A stretch of DNA of 64,000 bases from positions 10,176 to 74,175 of the forward strand of contig CAZVNS010000007.1 of the NCBI GenBank assembly GCA_964628905.1. Direction: 5' to 3'. The stretch is from JAJPXC01 sp964628905 (lineage in GTDB: Bacteria > Bacteroidota > Bacteroidia > Bacteroidales > Muribaculaceae). The first letter of the stretch is position 1, and each line of letters starts with the position of its first letter. This document shows positions 8,915 through 18,176 of the stretch, one piece after another. The notes under the pieces were generated by a model. It was given only the letters and a program-made list of their open reading frames with translations. It did no database searches and was not told the origin of the DNA. The position numbers and the translations under genes were made by a program.

Positions 8915-11321
8915 ATAGCAACGCTATGCGGTAGGTAGCGAAGGCCAACAGCCAAGCAACCACCGTATTATAGACCACCGCGAACGCTCCGTAGCGCCAA
9001 CTGCCGCTCTCCTTGACTATGGCTGTGATCGTGGCCAGGCAGGGACAATAGAGCAGTATGAACACCATGAACGCCAAGGCCGAAGCTGCGGTGAAGTCAG
9101 GCTGACCCGTGACGCTCGAAGGCACGGTGAGACGCTCTTTAAGGGTCTGCGAAGTAGCCTCATCGTCGCCGGTATACAGCACTCCCAAGGTCGACACCAC
9201 AATCTCCTTAGCCGGAACTCCCGCGAGGGCGGCCACCGACGCGCGCCAGTGACATCCGATAGGCTCCAGCACCGGGTTGATGGCCTTGCCGAGCATCTCC
9301 AGATAAGAGTCGCTCTCGGGGTCAATCTTAGTGTCGTCAACCAAGCCGGTGCCATCAGGAGCCACCGCCGTCGACTGCTCGTCGTGCAGGGGGAAGTAGT
9401 TCAACGCCCACACCACGATGCTGGCTATCAGGATGATGCCACCCATCTTCTTGAGATATTGCTGTCCCTTCCACCACATGTGGCGCAACGACGCCCGCAT
9501 TGTGGGGACACGGTAGGGGGGCAGCTCCATCACAAACGGCGTGACGTCGGCCTTGAAATAAAGTTTGCGCAACAGCTTGGCTGTCAGCATCGCCACAAGT
9601 ATGCCGAGCATGTACAGCCCAAAGAACACCAAGGCTGCGTGAGCCGAGAAGAATGTGCCTATCAGCAGCACATAGATGGGCAGTCGAGCCGAGCACGACA
9701 TGAGCGGGTTGATCAATATCGTGATCAGCCGCGAGCTCTTGCTCTCAATCGACTGCGCAGCCATGATCGCCGGCACGTTGCAGCCGAAGCCCATCACCAG
9801 CGGGATGAACGACTTGCCATGTAGCCCGATGCGGTGCATCAGCTTGTCCATGATGAAGGCCGCACGCGCCATGTAGCCCGAGTCCTCCATAAATGATATG
9901 CAGAAGAAGAGTATCAGTATGTTAGGCAGGAACACAATGACTCCCCCCACTCCACCGATCACTCCGTCGCCGATCATATCCTTCAACGGGCCGTCGGGCA
10001 TCGTGTGCTCAACAAATTGACTCAGCCACCTCACCCCCGACTCTATCCATCCCTGGGGGTACGCCCCGAGCCAGAACGTGAGCCAGAATATGGCGAACAT
10101 TATGGCCAGGAATATGGGGAAGCCGAAGAGCTTGTTGGTGACGATGGCGTCGATGATGCGGGTCGACTCTGAGGCTGCCTGCGGGCGGTTCTCCATAGTT
10201 TCGGCAAGCGCGCCGCCGATAAATCCGTATTTCTCGTTGGCTATCACCGACGATATGTCCTCATTGCGAAGGTTCTCGATGGCTGCCACCTGACGGTCGC
10301 GCAGAGCCAGCAGCTCATCGCGGCGGGGGTCGCCTTCGAACATCTGCTCCACCTCACGGTCGCGCTCCAGCAGCTTGATAGCCAAGTAGCGGGGGGAGAA
10401 GTGACGTCCGATGTAGGGATCCTTCTTGAGTTCGTCGATGATCAGTCGCAACCCCTGCTCCACGTCCTGTCCGAGGTTGACGTGCACGTGGCGCACATCC
10501 CGCTGCTTACCCTCATAGACTGCTATGATAGTGTCAAACAGCCGGTCGATACCTTTGCCGGTCTTCGACACCGTAGGCACCACCGGCACGCCGATCATGC
10601 CTCCGAGGGTCTCATAGTCGAGCTTGGCGCCCGACGAGCGCAACTCATCGTACATGTTCAGGGCTATCACCATCGAGCGGTCCATGTCGATCAGCTCAGT
10701 GGTCAGATACAGGTTGCGTTCCAGGTTGGAGGCATCGACCACGTTGACTATCACGTCGGGGGTCTCATCCTTCAAGTAGCGGCGCACATACAGCTCCTCG
10801 GGGGAATAGGCCGTGAGCGAGTAAGTGCCGGGGAGGTCGACAAGGTTGATGGTATAGTCGCTATGTCGCACCACACCGCAGGTAGCGCCCACGGTGACGC
10901 CGCTGTAGTTGCCCACATGCTGCCTGGCACCCGAGGCGAAGTTGAAGAGTGAGGTCTTGCCACAGTTGGGATTGCCCACGAGAGCCACGTTAATAGTGTG
11001 ACGCAGAGTATTGTAGCGCATCATCGGAGGCTCGCAGGCATCGCCATTTATCACGTTGATATGCGAGCTTGGCGCACAAGCGTCATCACCATCGACGCGC
11101 ACCACCTCCACCAGGTTAGCCTCCGACATTCGTAATGAAACCTCGTAGCCCATCAGGCGATACTTCACCGGGTCGCGCAACGGGGCACTCTGCAAAGCCG
11201 TGATCTCACGTCCGCGCACAAAACCCATCTCGATCACACGCTTGCGGAAAGCGCCGTGGCCGTGAATTTTCACCACCACCGCCTTCTCCCCCGGCTGCAA
11301 GTCCGACAGTCTCAATTTCAT
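8907..11321 (-). CDS. feoB: Fused FeoA-FeoB ferrous iron transporter
   Basis: This 804-residue inner-membrane Fe2+ importer has FeoA fused to its N-terminus. Residues 1-75 form the SH3-like FeoA domain (KRVIEMGFVRGREI). The G domain starts about residue 108, with GNPNCGKTS at 116-124 and DLPGTYSL. A helical regulatory region follows, then the paired gate (nucleoside-recognition) membrane domains, including FIPLVMGFGCNVPAIMA. The leader of about 120 bp contains GAACTTTG near 11436 (minus strand), an imperfect promoter match. The FeoA-FeoB fusion is common in Bacteroidota. Confidence 0.96.
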   Translation of the reverse strand: MKLRLSDLQPGEKAVVVKIHGHGAFRKRVIEMGFVRGREITALQSAPLRDPVKYRLMGYEVSLRMSEANLVEVVRVDGDDACAPSSHINVINGDACEPPMMRYNTLRHTINVALVGNPNCGKTSLFNFASGARQHVGNYSGVTVGATCGVVRHSDYTINLVDLPGTYSLTAYSPEELYVRRYLKDETPDVIVNVVDASNLERNLYLTTELIDMDRSMVIALNMYDELRSSGAKLDYETLGGMIGVPVVPTVSKTGKGIDRLFDTIIAVYEGKQRDVRHVHVNLGQDVEQGLRLIIDELKKDPYIGRHFSPRYLAIKLLERDREVEQMFEGDPRRDELLALRDRQVAAIENLRNEDISSVIANEKYGFIGGALAETMENRPQAASESTRIIDAIVTNKLFGFPIFLAIMFAIFWLTFWLGAYPQGWIESGVRWLSQFVEHTMPDGPLKDMIGDGVIGGVGGVIVFLPNILILFFCISFMEDSGYMARAAFIMDKLMHRIGLHGKSFIPLVMGFGCNVPAIMAAQSIESKSSRLITILINPLMSCSARLPIYVLLIGTFFSAHAALVFFGLYMLGILVAMLTAKLLRKLYFKADVTPFVMELPPYRVPTMRASLRHMWWKGQQYLKKMGGIILIASIVVWALNYFPLHDEQSTAVAPDGTGLVDDTKIDPESDSYLEMLGKAINPVLEPIGCHWRASVAALAGVPAKEIVVSTLGVLYTGDDEATSQTLKERLTVPSSVTGQPDFTAASALAFMVFILLYCPCLATITAIVKESGSWRYGAFAVVYNTVVAWLLAFATYRIALLFT

Positions 11322-11483
11322 CAGTTTACTCTTCTATTTTGGCTATACCGTATTGCTCTTTAGTCTAACTGACACTCGCCGCAGCGCAGGCACGCTCGGC
11401 AGCGACGTCGATTCACACCACAAAGTTCTTAAAAAATCCCCTCACTTATTTAAACTTTGTCTAAATTATAACATTTTTTAACA

Positions 11484-11532
11484 CCGCCCGCAAGTAGGGT
11501 CGCTCCCCGGAGCGTCCCTACTTGCGGGCGGG
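11484..11532. repeat. Dispersed palindrome, near-perfect copy; likely topB terminator
   Basis: A long imperfect palindrome: CCGCCCGCAAGTAGGG, then a CGCTCC..GGAGCG core, then CCCTACTTGCGGGCGG. Both arms pair over about 24 bases. It lies between the end of topB and the feoB leader, where it could end topB transcription. It is the most symmetric member of the GTCGCTCC..GGAGCGTC family in this window. Confidence 0.85.
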
Positions 11533-11570
11533 GGCGCCAGCTTCGCTGTTGAAGCGGACACAACCGGGGG

Positions 11571-13400
11571 TTACTTTTTGGACTTTTTGGATTTTTCTTC
11601 GTCGGGGACTTGGATGCGGCGGAAGGTGTTGTCGGACAGGACGTTGAGCACGATGTCGCGGATTTGCTGCTTGAGCTGGGCGAGGAAGTCGGCGGGGGAG
11701 TCGTCGCCGCGCTCTATCATGCGCAGGCGCCGCTCCCAGATGCCGGTGAGCTTTGCGCTCTTGAGCAGGTCTTGGTTGATGGTGTCTATCAGGTCGATGC
11801 CGGCCTGCGTGGCGAGGATGTTCTTGCGCTCGCGGCGTATGTAACGGCGCTTGAAGAGTGTTTCGATGATGGCGGCGCGGGTCGAGGGGCGGCCGATGCC
11901 GTTCTCCTTCATAGCTTCGCGCAAGTCCTCGTCGTCAACGGTTTTGCCGGCCGACTCCATGGCGCGCAACAGGGTTCCCTCGTTGTAATACTTCGGTGGC
12001 TGGGTCTGCCGCTTGAGCAACGATGGCTCGTGGGGGCCTGACTCACCGATGGTGAACGCCGGGAGTATACCTTCGTCGGCAGGCGCCTCAGCCTCCCCCT
12101 CCTCTTTTTTCACGCCATAGCTGAATACGTTGCGCCACCCGGGGTCGGTGATCACCTTGCCGGTGGCCTTGAAGCCCTGCTTCCGCACCTCGGCCATCAC
12201 TGTGGTCTGCTCAAACTGGCAGTCGGGATAGAATGCGGCGATAAATCGCTGGGCTATAAGGTGGTACATCTTGCGCTCGTCGCCCACAAGTATCTTTGGC
12301 GACTGTCCGGTGGGGATGATGGCATGGTGGTCGGTGACCTTGGAGTTGTCAAACACCTTTTTGGACTTGGGGAGCCGTTTGGCGAGTATGGGGGCTGTGA
12401 GCGGTGCGTACGGCTCCATCTGGCGGAGTATCTCGGGCACTTTGGGGTAGATGTCGTCGGAGAGGTAGGTGGTGTCGACGCGGGGGTAGGTGGTGACCTT
12501 CTTTTCGTAAAGTGATTGGATGAGTTTGAGGGTCTCGTCGGCGGTCCACCCCCACTTCTTGTTGCACTCCACCTGGAGCGAAGTGAGGTCAAACAGCCGC
12601 GGGGGCTGCTCCTTCCCCTTCTTGCACTGCGCGTCGGTAACGGTCAGGGGCTGTCCGGTGATGGCCTCGAGGGCGGCTTGTGCGTCGGCTTCGGTGGTGA
12701 AACGTCCTGAGGTGGCGTTGAAGGTGGTGGTGCGGTAGAGGGTCTTGAGTTCCCAGAAGTCCTCGGGCTTGAAGTTGTCAATCTCGCGCTGTCGCTGCAC
12801 GATCAGGGCGAGTGTGGGGGTCTGCACGCGGCCGATTGAGAGCACTTTGCCCGGCTCGGAGTATTTGAGCGAGTAGAGGCGTGTGGCGTTCATGCCTAAG
12901 ATCCAGTCGCCGATGGCGCGCGAGAGTCCGGCATGGTATAGGCGGTCGAAGTCGGCCTGTGGGCGCAGGTGCTTGAAGCCATCGCGTATTGAGTCGTCGG
13001 TAAGCGACGATATCCACAGGCGCTCCACGGGGCACTTTATGCCGGCCTTCTGCATCACCCAACGCTGTATCAGTTCACCCTCCTGACCGGCATCACCGCA
13101 GTTGATCACCTTCTCAGCCTTTGATATCAGTGTCTTGATCACGTCAAACTGGCGTCGGATGCCGTTGTCGTCGATGAGCTTGATGCCAAATTTGGGGGGT
13201 ATCATGGGCAGTGCGCCGAGCGACCATCGCCGCCACAGGTCGGTGTAGTCGTGCGGCTCCTTCAGGCAGCAGAGGTGTCCGTAAGTCCAGGTGACGCAGC
13301 AGCGCTCACCCTCGTAATACCCCTGACGCTTGACGTTGGCCCCCAATATCTTGGCGATATCGGCGGCCACGGAGGGTTTCTCGGTGATGCAGACTATCAT
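11571..13400 (-). CDS. topB: DNA topoisomerase III (type IA)
   Basis: A 609-residue type IA topoisomerase that passes single strands and resolves recombination or replication intermediates. The TOPRIM domain holds ITEKPSVA at the start and CGDAGQEGELI at 101-111. SIGRVQTPT is at 188-196. The catalytic tyrosine should be Y305 in TYPRVDT. GIGRPSTRA follows in the C-terminal half. No C-terminal zinc ribbons are present; it ends in a lysine-serine tail. It overlaps mazG by 4 bp and is cotranscribed with it. Confidence 0.94.
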   Translation of the reverse strand: MIVCITEKPSVAADIAKILGANVKRQGYYEGERCCVTWTYGHLCCLKEPHDYTDLWRRWSLGALPMIPPKFGIKLIDDNGIRRQFDVIKTLISKAEKVINCGDAGQEGELIQRWVMQKAGIKCPVERLWISSLTDDSIRDGFKHLRPQADFDRLYHAGLSRAIGDWILGMNATRLYSLKYSEPGKVLSIGRVQTPTLALIVQRQREIDNFKPEDFWELKTLYRTTTFNATSGRFTTEADAQAALEAITGQPLTVTDAQCKKGKEQPPRLFDLTSLQVECNKKWGWTADETLKLIQSLYEKKVTTYPRVDTTYLSDDIYPKVPEILRQMEPYAPLTAPILAKRLPKSKKVFDNSKVTDHHAIIPTGQSPKILVGDERKMYHLIAQRFIAAFYPDCQFEQTTVMAEVRKQGFKATGKVITDPGWRNVFSYGVKKEEGEAEAPADEGILPAFTIGESGPHEPSLLKRQTQPPKYYNEGTLLRAMESAGKTVDDEDLREAMKENGIGRPSTRAAIIETLFKRRYIRRERKNILATQAGIDLIDTINQDLLKSAKLTGIWERRLRMIERGDDSPADFLAQLKQQIRDIVLNVLSDNTFRRIQVPDEEKSKKSKK

Positions 13401-14176
13401 TCGTGCTTGGCTTCGTTCCAGAGCTCGTCCATCTCGGCGAGCGTGAGGTCCTTGATGCGCTTGCCCATCTTGGTGGCTCGCTGCTCGATATGGTTGAAGC
13501 GGGCGATGAATTTCTTGTTGGTCTTCTCCAGGGCGTTCTCAGGGTTGACCTTGTAAAGGCGGGCGGCGTTGATGACACTGAACAGCAGGTCGCCAAATTC
13601 CTCCTCGATGTGAGCCTGATCCCCTTCGGCGATAGCCGACTGCACTTCGCCAAGCTCCTCCCGCACCTTGTCCCACACATCCTCGCGCTTCTCCCAGTCG
13701 AAGCCCACGTTGGCGGCTTTTTCCTGAATGCGGTCGGCCTTGATCATGGCAGGTAGGGCCGATGGCACTCCGGCGAGCACTGTACGGTTGCCGCCGCGCT
13801 CCTTGAGCTTGAGTTCCTCCCAGTTCTGGAGCACCTGCTCGGTGGAGTCCACCATGGTCTCGCCAAACACGTGGGGGTGGCGGAATATGAGCTTATTGTT
13901 GAGCATGTCGGCCACGTCGGCGATGTCAAACCGCCCCTTTTCCTCCCCGATTTTGGAGTAGAAAAGTATGTGGAGCAGCACGTCGCCCAGCTCTTTGGCG
14001 ATGTTGGGGGTATCGTCGTTGATCAGAGCCTCGGAGAGCTCGTAAGCCTCCTCGATGGTGTTTGCGCGGAGGCTCTCGTTGGTCTGCTTGGCATCCCAGG
14101 GGCACTTGACGCGGAGTATGTTGAGCGTTTCGATCACGCGGCCGAGGGCGGCAAGCTTTTCTTCTTGTGTGTGCAT
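13397..14176 (-). CDS. mazG: MazG nucleoside triphosphate pyrophosphohydrolase
   Basis: This 259-residue enzyme hydrolyses NTPs and dNTPs to monophosphates plus pyrophosphate, limiting misincorporation or lowering (p)ppGpp. It contains two MazG domains: CPWDAKQTNESL...EEAYELSEAL...ELGDVLLHI, and a second with EREDVWDK...EEFGDLLFS. The start was set at 14176 (MHTQEEKL) because a promoter box lies at 14197-14204; the frame is open upstream, but that extension would begin before the promoter. Confidence 0.94.
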   Translation of the reverse strand: MHTQEEKLAALGRVIETLNILRVKCPWDAKQTNESLRANTIEEAYELSEALINDDTPNIAKELGDVLLHILFYSKIGEEKGRFDIADVADMLNNKLIFRHPHVFGETMVDSTEQVLQNWEELKLKERGGNRTVLAGVPSALPAMIKADRIQEKAANVGFDWEKREDVWDKVREELGEVQSAIAEGDQAHIEEEFGDLLFSVINAARLYKVNPENALEKTNKKFIARFNHIEQRATKMGKRIKDLTLAEMDELWNEAKHE

Positions 14177-14196
14177 CTTTTGTGATTTTAGAACCA

Positions 14197-14204
14197 CAAA
14201 GTTA
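14197..14204 (-). promoter_or_regulatory. Promoter -7 box for mazG-topB
   Basis: The minus strand reads TAACTTTG followed by TGG, a match to TAnnTTTG, about 20 bp before the chosen mazG start. Confidence 0.6.
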
Positions 14205-14246
14205 CTAAATTTTCTAAACAATCGTGACATTCTCGCAAAGATTGAG

Positions 14247-14254
14247 TACCTTTG
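14247..14254 (+). promoter_or_regulatory. Promoter -7 box for the PD40 protein gene
   Basis: TACCTTTG matches TAnnTTTG. It lies 33 bp before the ATG at 14288 and back to back with the mazG promoter. An in-frame ATG at 14252 overlaps this box and so is unlikely to be the start. Confidence 0.55.
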
Positions 14255-14287
14255 AACCTCATTATCACCCACAACCAAGGGATAATC

Positions 14288-15529
14288 ATGAAACACCTTT
14301 GCAATACGTTAAAATATAGCATCTTAACCCTCACACTGGCCGCATCGGTCCTCACAGTCAGGGGCGTAGACAACACGCAGCTCGACCTTGCCGCCGAGAA
14401 GCTCCGGAGCTACGACATCGATGGTGCCCGCGAGCATGTCGACAAGTTCCTCAAGCAGGGTGGGCGCAAGGCCAAGCCCACAGCCGCCATGACCGCCGAG
14501 GCCGACGCCATGAGCGAGCGCATCGACCGTGTGGAGATGATGCTCAACCGCGTGGAGCACATCGAGGTGGTCGACTCGCTGATCGTGAGCCGCGACGATT
14601 TCTTCACCCACTACCGGCTAAGTCCCGGAGCCGGAAGTCTGTTTGACACCCGCTCGCTCCCCGAAGAGTTGGGCTCATCAGCCTCAGGCATAGGCTACAA
14701 GTCGCCTGACGGCCGCAAGATCATCTGGGCTCAGCCCGACTCAACCGCCACCACCAGTCTCGTTGAGTCGTCAGCCCTGACCGACGGCTCCTGGGAGCGC
14801 CCCACCCCACTCCCCGGCTTGAGCGCCCAGGAAGCTGCCTACCCGTTCATGATGACCGATGGCGCCACGCTCTACTACGCCGCCGATGGCGAAGGCTCGT
14901 TGGGCGGTCTCGACATCTGGCTTACCCGTTACGACGGCGAGCGATGGCTCGAGCCGCAAAACATCGGCATGCCCTACAATTCACCCTACGACGACTACAT
15001 GATGGCTATCGACGAGACCACCGGCGCCGGATGGTGGGCCACCGACCGCAACCAGTTGGGCGACAGCATCACCATCTATATGTTCCGCCCCAACGAAATC
15101 CGCGAGAACTACCCCGACGACACCCCCGACATAGCCTCCAAAGCCATGCTCACCTCAATCCGCGACACTTGGCGCGATCCGCAGGGTGTGGCCGACTTCC
15201 TCAAAAAGCTCAACAGCGCCTCCCATGGGCATCGCGGCGACACCACCGCGGAGCCGGAGTTCACCCTCTCCTTAGGCAACGGCCGCATCTACACTCAGCT
15301 CGACGACTTCCGCTCACCCATAGCACGCGAGGCCATGGAGGACTACCTGATACTTGAGGACGAAATCCGCATCGACCGCATCGACCTCGACAACCTACGT
15401 CAGCAATACGCCCAGGGCGACCCCTCGTGCGGCCCTGACATATTGCAGCTCGAAGAGAAAATCCGCGCCAACCGGCACCAGCTCCTCGACCTGCGCAACC
15501 GCATCATCACAATCGAGAATCGCAAATAA
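14288..15529 (+). CDS. Exported PD40 (TolB-like propeller) protein
   Basis: A 413-residue protein with a signal peptide (YSILTLTLAASVLTVRG). An N-terminal alpha-helical stretch of about 100 residues precedes a partial beta-propeller with PD40-type blocks: SPDGRKIIWAQPD, AAYPFMMTDGATLYYAAD, and GLDIWLTRYDGERW.EPQNIG. The C-terminus is a charged, probably coiled-coil helix. PD40 proteins in Bacteroidota are often periplasmic or outer-membrane associated. The exact role is unknown. It starts a plus-strand run with cstA and the PHP gene. Confidence 0.7.
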   Translation: MKHLCNTLKYSILTLTLAASVLTVRGVDNTQLDLAAEKLRSYDIDGAREHVDKFLKQGGRKAKPTAAMTAEADAMSERIDRVEMMLNRVEHIEVVDSLIVSRDDFFTHYRLSPGAGSLFDTRSLPEELGSSASGIGYKSPDGRKIIWAQPDSTATTSLVESSALTDGSWERPTPLPGLSAQEAAYPFMMTDGATLYYAADGEGSLGGLDIWLTRYDGERWLEPQNIGMPYNSPYDDYMMAIDETTGAGWWATDRNQLGDSITIYMFRPNEIRENYPDDTPDIASKAMLTSIRDTWRDPQGVADFLKKLNSASHGHRGDTTAEPEFTLSLGNGRIYTQLDDFRSPIAREAMEDYLILEDEIRIDRIDLDNLRQQYAQGDPSCGPDILQLEEKIRANRHQLLDLRNRIITIENRK

Positions 15530-15537
15530 GTTTTGAA

Positions 15538-16998
15538 ATGACTACCTTCCTCATATCGCTCGCCACACTCATCGGCGGATACTTCATCTACGGCGCCATC
15601 GTGGAGCGCATCATCGGCATCGACCCCAAACGCCCGATGCCAGCCTACACCAAGCAGGACGGCATCGACTACGTGCCCCTGCCCACCTGGCGCGTGTTCC
15701 TGATACAATTCCTCAACATCGCCGGACTCGGCCCGATATTCGGCGCCATCATGGGCATCATGTTCGGCCCCGCGGCCTTCCTATGGATAGTGCTTGGCAC
15801 CATCTTCGCCGGGGCGGTCCACGACTTCCTCTCCGGCGTGATCTCAATCCGTGCCGGCGGCGCCTCCCTCCCCGAGATCGTAGGACATGAACTTGGCACT
15901 ACGATCAAGCAGGTGATGCGCGTGTTCTCACTGCTGCTGCTGATATTGATAGGCACCGTGTTCGTGATGCAACCCGCCAACCTCATCGCCGCCCTCACCC
16001 CTGAGTCGCTCAACGCCACATTCTGGGTGGCCGTGATATTCATATATTATATATTGGCCACGATGCTCCCCATCGACAAGCTCATCGGGCAGTTCTACCC
16101 CATATTCGGCTTCGCCCTGCTGTTTATGGCCGTAGGCATTATGGGAGTATTGCTCTTTGGCGACGTCACCATCCCCGACGGCCTGGCCGATGGCTTGTGG
16201 AACCGCTACGCCACGCCCGACTCCCACCCGATATTCCCCATGATGTTTGTGTCGATAGCCTGTGGAGCCATCTCCGGCTTCCACGCCACACAGTCACCCA
16301 TGATGGCGCGCTGCCTGAAGAATGAGCGCCTGGCCAGACCCGTATTTTACGGAGCCATGGTGGCCGAAGGCATCGTGGCGCTGATATGGGCCGCCGCCAC
16401 GATTGCCTTCACCGGTGGCTACGGTGAGCTCGCCGACTTCCAGGCAGCCAACGGTGGCGCCACAGCATCTCTGCTGGTCAACGACATATCCATCACATGG
16501 CTCGGCACCATCGGCGGCATACTCGCCATACTCGGCGTGGTGGCCGCGCCCATCACCACCGGCGACACCGCCCTGCGCAGCGCCCGACTCATCGCCGCCG
16601 ACATGCTCGGCATCAACCAGTCGAAACTGGCCAAACGCCTGCTCATCTCCGTGCCGCTGTTCGCCGCATGCTTCGGCTGCATGATGATCGACTTCACCGT
16701 GCTGTGGCGCTACTTCGCCTGGTGCAACCAGACCTTGGCTGTGTTCACCCTCTGGGCCGTCACCGTCTATCTGGCCCGCAAAGGTCGCCTCTACATCGTA
16801 TCGTTAGTGCCCGCACTGTTCATGACCGTGGTGTGCGTGAGCTATCTCTTCTTCGCCCCCGCCCCCGAAGGGTTCGGCCTGGGTCAGACACTTGCGGTCG
16901 GCATCGGAGCCTGCGCCGCCGCCCTGCTCTTAGCCATATTCGGCATATACCTCCAACGCCTGCGCCAAGGCAAAATCGAGCGCGAATACAGCTTCTGA
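15538..16998 (+). CDS. CstA-family (carbon starvation protein A) transporter
   Basis: A 486-residue polytopic membrane protein of the CstA family, known in enterics as pyruvate or peptide transporters. Diagnostic blocks are IAGLGPIFGAIMGIMFGP, GAVHDFLSGVISIRAGG and GFHATQSPMMARC. It is shorter than the enteric protein of about 700 residues, matching the compact form. The start is 8 bp after the PD40 gene. The substrate cannot be told from the sequence. Confidence 0.9.
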   Translation: MTTFLISLATLIGGYFIYGAIVERIIGIDPKRPMPAYTKQDGIDYVPLPTWRVFLIQFLNIAGLGPIFGAIMGIMFGPAAFLWIVLGTIFAGAVHDFLSGVISIRAGGASLPEIVGHELGTTIKQVMRVFSLLLLILIGTVFVMQPANLIAALTPESLNATFWVAVIFIYYILATMLPIDKLIGQFYPIFGFALLFMAVGIMGVLLFGDVTIPDGLADGLWNRYATPDSHPIFPMMFVSIACGAISGFHATQSPMMARCLKNERLARPVFYGAMVAEGIVALIWAAATIAFTGGYGELADFQAANGGATASLLVNDISITWLGTIGGILAILGVVAAPITTGDTALRSARLIAADMLGINQSKLAKRLLISVPLFAACFGCMMIDFTVLWRYFAWCNQTLAVFTLWAVTVYLARKGRLYIVSLVPALFMTVVCVSYLFFAPAPEGFGLGQTLAVGIGACAAALLLAIFGIYLQRLRQGKIEREYSF

Positions 16999-17000
16999 CC

Positions 17001-17804
17001 ATGGACATCATCAACGAATTAGCCGGCTCAACAGCCTACACGCTCCATAGCCACACCCAATACTGCGACGGCAAAGCCACGATGGACGACTTCGCCCGCG
17101 AAGCCATCCGCCAAGGCTTCACCCACTACGGCTTCACACCACACTCCCCGATACCCATCGAGTCGCCATGCAACATGTCGCTCGACGACGTCCCGCGCTA
17201 CCTCGACGAATTTCGGCGCATCAAGCAAGAGTACGGCCACAAAGTCAAATTCTACGCCGGCATGGAGGTCGAATACCTCGGCAGCGAGTGGGGACCCGCC
17301 CACCCCTACTTCCGAGGCCTGGGGCTCGACTACACCATCGGCTCGGTCCACTTCATCCCCAACCAGGAGGGGCTGTACGTCGATATCGACGGCCGCTACG
17401 AGAGCTTCCGCCAAAAGATGGAGCAGCACTTCCACAGCGACATCCGCTACGTCGTGGAGACATTCTACCGCCAGTCAATCGACATGGTGGGCGCCGGTGG
17501 CTTCGAAATCATCGGCCATCTCGACAAGGTTGGCCATAACGCTGCCCACTGGCAACCAGGCATCGAGGACGAGCCATGGTACGACCAACTCGCCCGGCAA
17601 CTTATCCAGGCCGTAATAGACTCAGGCGTGGTAGTCGAAATCAACACCAAAGCCTGGACCGACCACCACCGACTCTTCCCCTCACCGCGCTATATCGCCC
17701 TCCTGCGCCAAGCAGGCGTGCCGATGATCGTCAACTCCGACGCACACCTCCCCTCCCTGATCAACGCCTCGCGCGACTACGCCCACACCCTCCTGCGCGA
17801 TTAA
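17001..17804 (+). CDS. PHP-family histidinol-phosphatase
   Basis: A 267-residue metal-dependent phosphatase of the PHP superfamily, HisJ/HisK type, predicted to remove phosphate from histidinol phosphate in histidine synthesis. Metal ligands are visible: TLHSHTQYCDGKATM at the N-terminus, GMEVEYL, GSVHF, EIIGHLD and VNSDAH. The ATG at 17001 follows the cstA stop by 2 bp; the frame stays open upstream but only as a shadow of cstA. No other his genes are nearby, so the substrate is inferred. Confidence 0.88.
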   Translation: MDIINELAGSTAYTLHSHTQYCDGKATMDDFAREAIRQGFTHYGFTPHSPIPIESPCNMSLDDVPRYLDEFRRIKQEYGHKVKFYAGMEVEYLGSEWGPAHPYFRGLGLDYTIGSVHFIPNQEGLYVDIDGRYESFRQKMEQHFHSDIRYVVETFYRQSIDMVGAGGFEIIGHLDKVGHNAAHWQPGIEDEPWYDQLARQLIQAVIDSGVVVEINTKAWTDHHRLFPSPRYIALLRQAGVPMIVNSDAHLPSLINASRDYAHTLLRD

Positions 17805-17820
17805 CCTCACCACCATCCGC

Positions 17821-17868
17821 CCCGCCCACAAGCAGGGTCGCTCCCCCGAGCGTCCGCGAAAACGCCCA
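17821..17868. repeat. Dispersed GTCGCTCC..GAGCGTCCGCG palindrome
   Basis: Reads CCGCCCACAAGCAGGG then GTCGCTCCCCCGAGCGTCC and GCGAAAAC. It sits just after the PHP gene stop and could end that transcript. Confidence 0.75.
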
Positions 17869-17919
17869 AATTAATTTATTTTTGCACACATGGGCAGCAT
17901 ATCCGCCCTTGCCCGGTTG

Positions 17920-17927
17920 TAGCTTTG
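17920..17927 (+). promoter_or_regulatory. Promoter -7 box for the 75-aa gene
   Basis: TAGCTTTG followed by TGG matches TAnnTTTG, 22 bp before the ATG at 17949. A second possible box, TATTTTTG, lies near 17877. Confidence 0.55.
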
Positions 17928-17948
17928 TGGCGTAAAAACATCAACGCC

Positions 17949-18176
17949 ATGAAGACCAGAGAACACAGCCCCAAGAAAATCGCCCAACTCCGCGAGCTCC
18001 TGATCCGCACCATCACCAACTTCATCGACACCCGCGGCCAACGCGTGCTCAACCTCCACCAAGCCCGCGTCGAAGTGTCGCAGCTCGACGACGACCAGGT
18101 AGTGCTCTACTGCCACGACCGCGAGACCCTCAACCTCGCCGTCGAGATGATCTGTGCCCTCTCCTGCGCTAACTGA
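17949..18176 (+). CDS. Small protein of unknown function (75 aa)
   Basis: No family recognised. The product is 75 residues, begins MKTREHSPKKIAQLRELL and looks mostly helical at the start, then shows alternating beta-type pattern (QRVLNLHQARVEVSQLDDDQVVLYC). No signal peptide or membrane segment. It has its own promoter, codon use like its neighbours, and its stop overlaps the convergent prmC end by 8 bp. Start chosen downstream of the promoter box. Confidence 0.65.
   Translation: MKTREHSPKKIAQLRELLIRTITNFIDTRGQRVLNLHQARVEVSQLDDDQVVLYCHDRETLNLAVEMICALSCAN

Noticed and set aside
16497..17000. Extended N-terminus for the PHP phosphatase
   Set aside because: The extra codons overlap cstA in another frame and give an Arg/His-rich shadow. 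The true start is the ATG at 17001.
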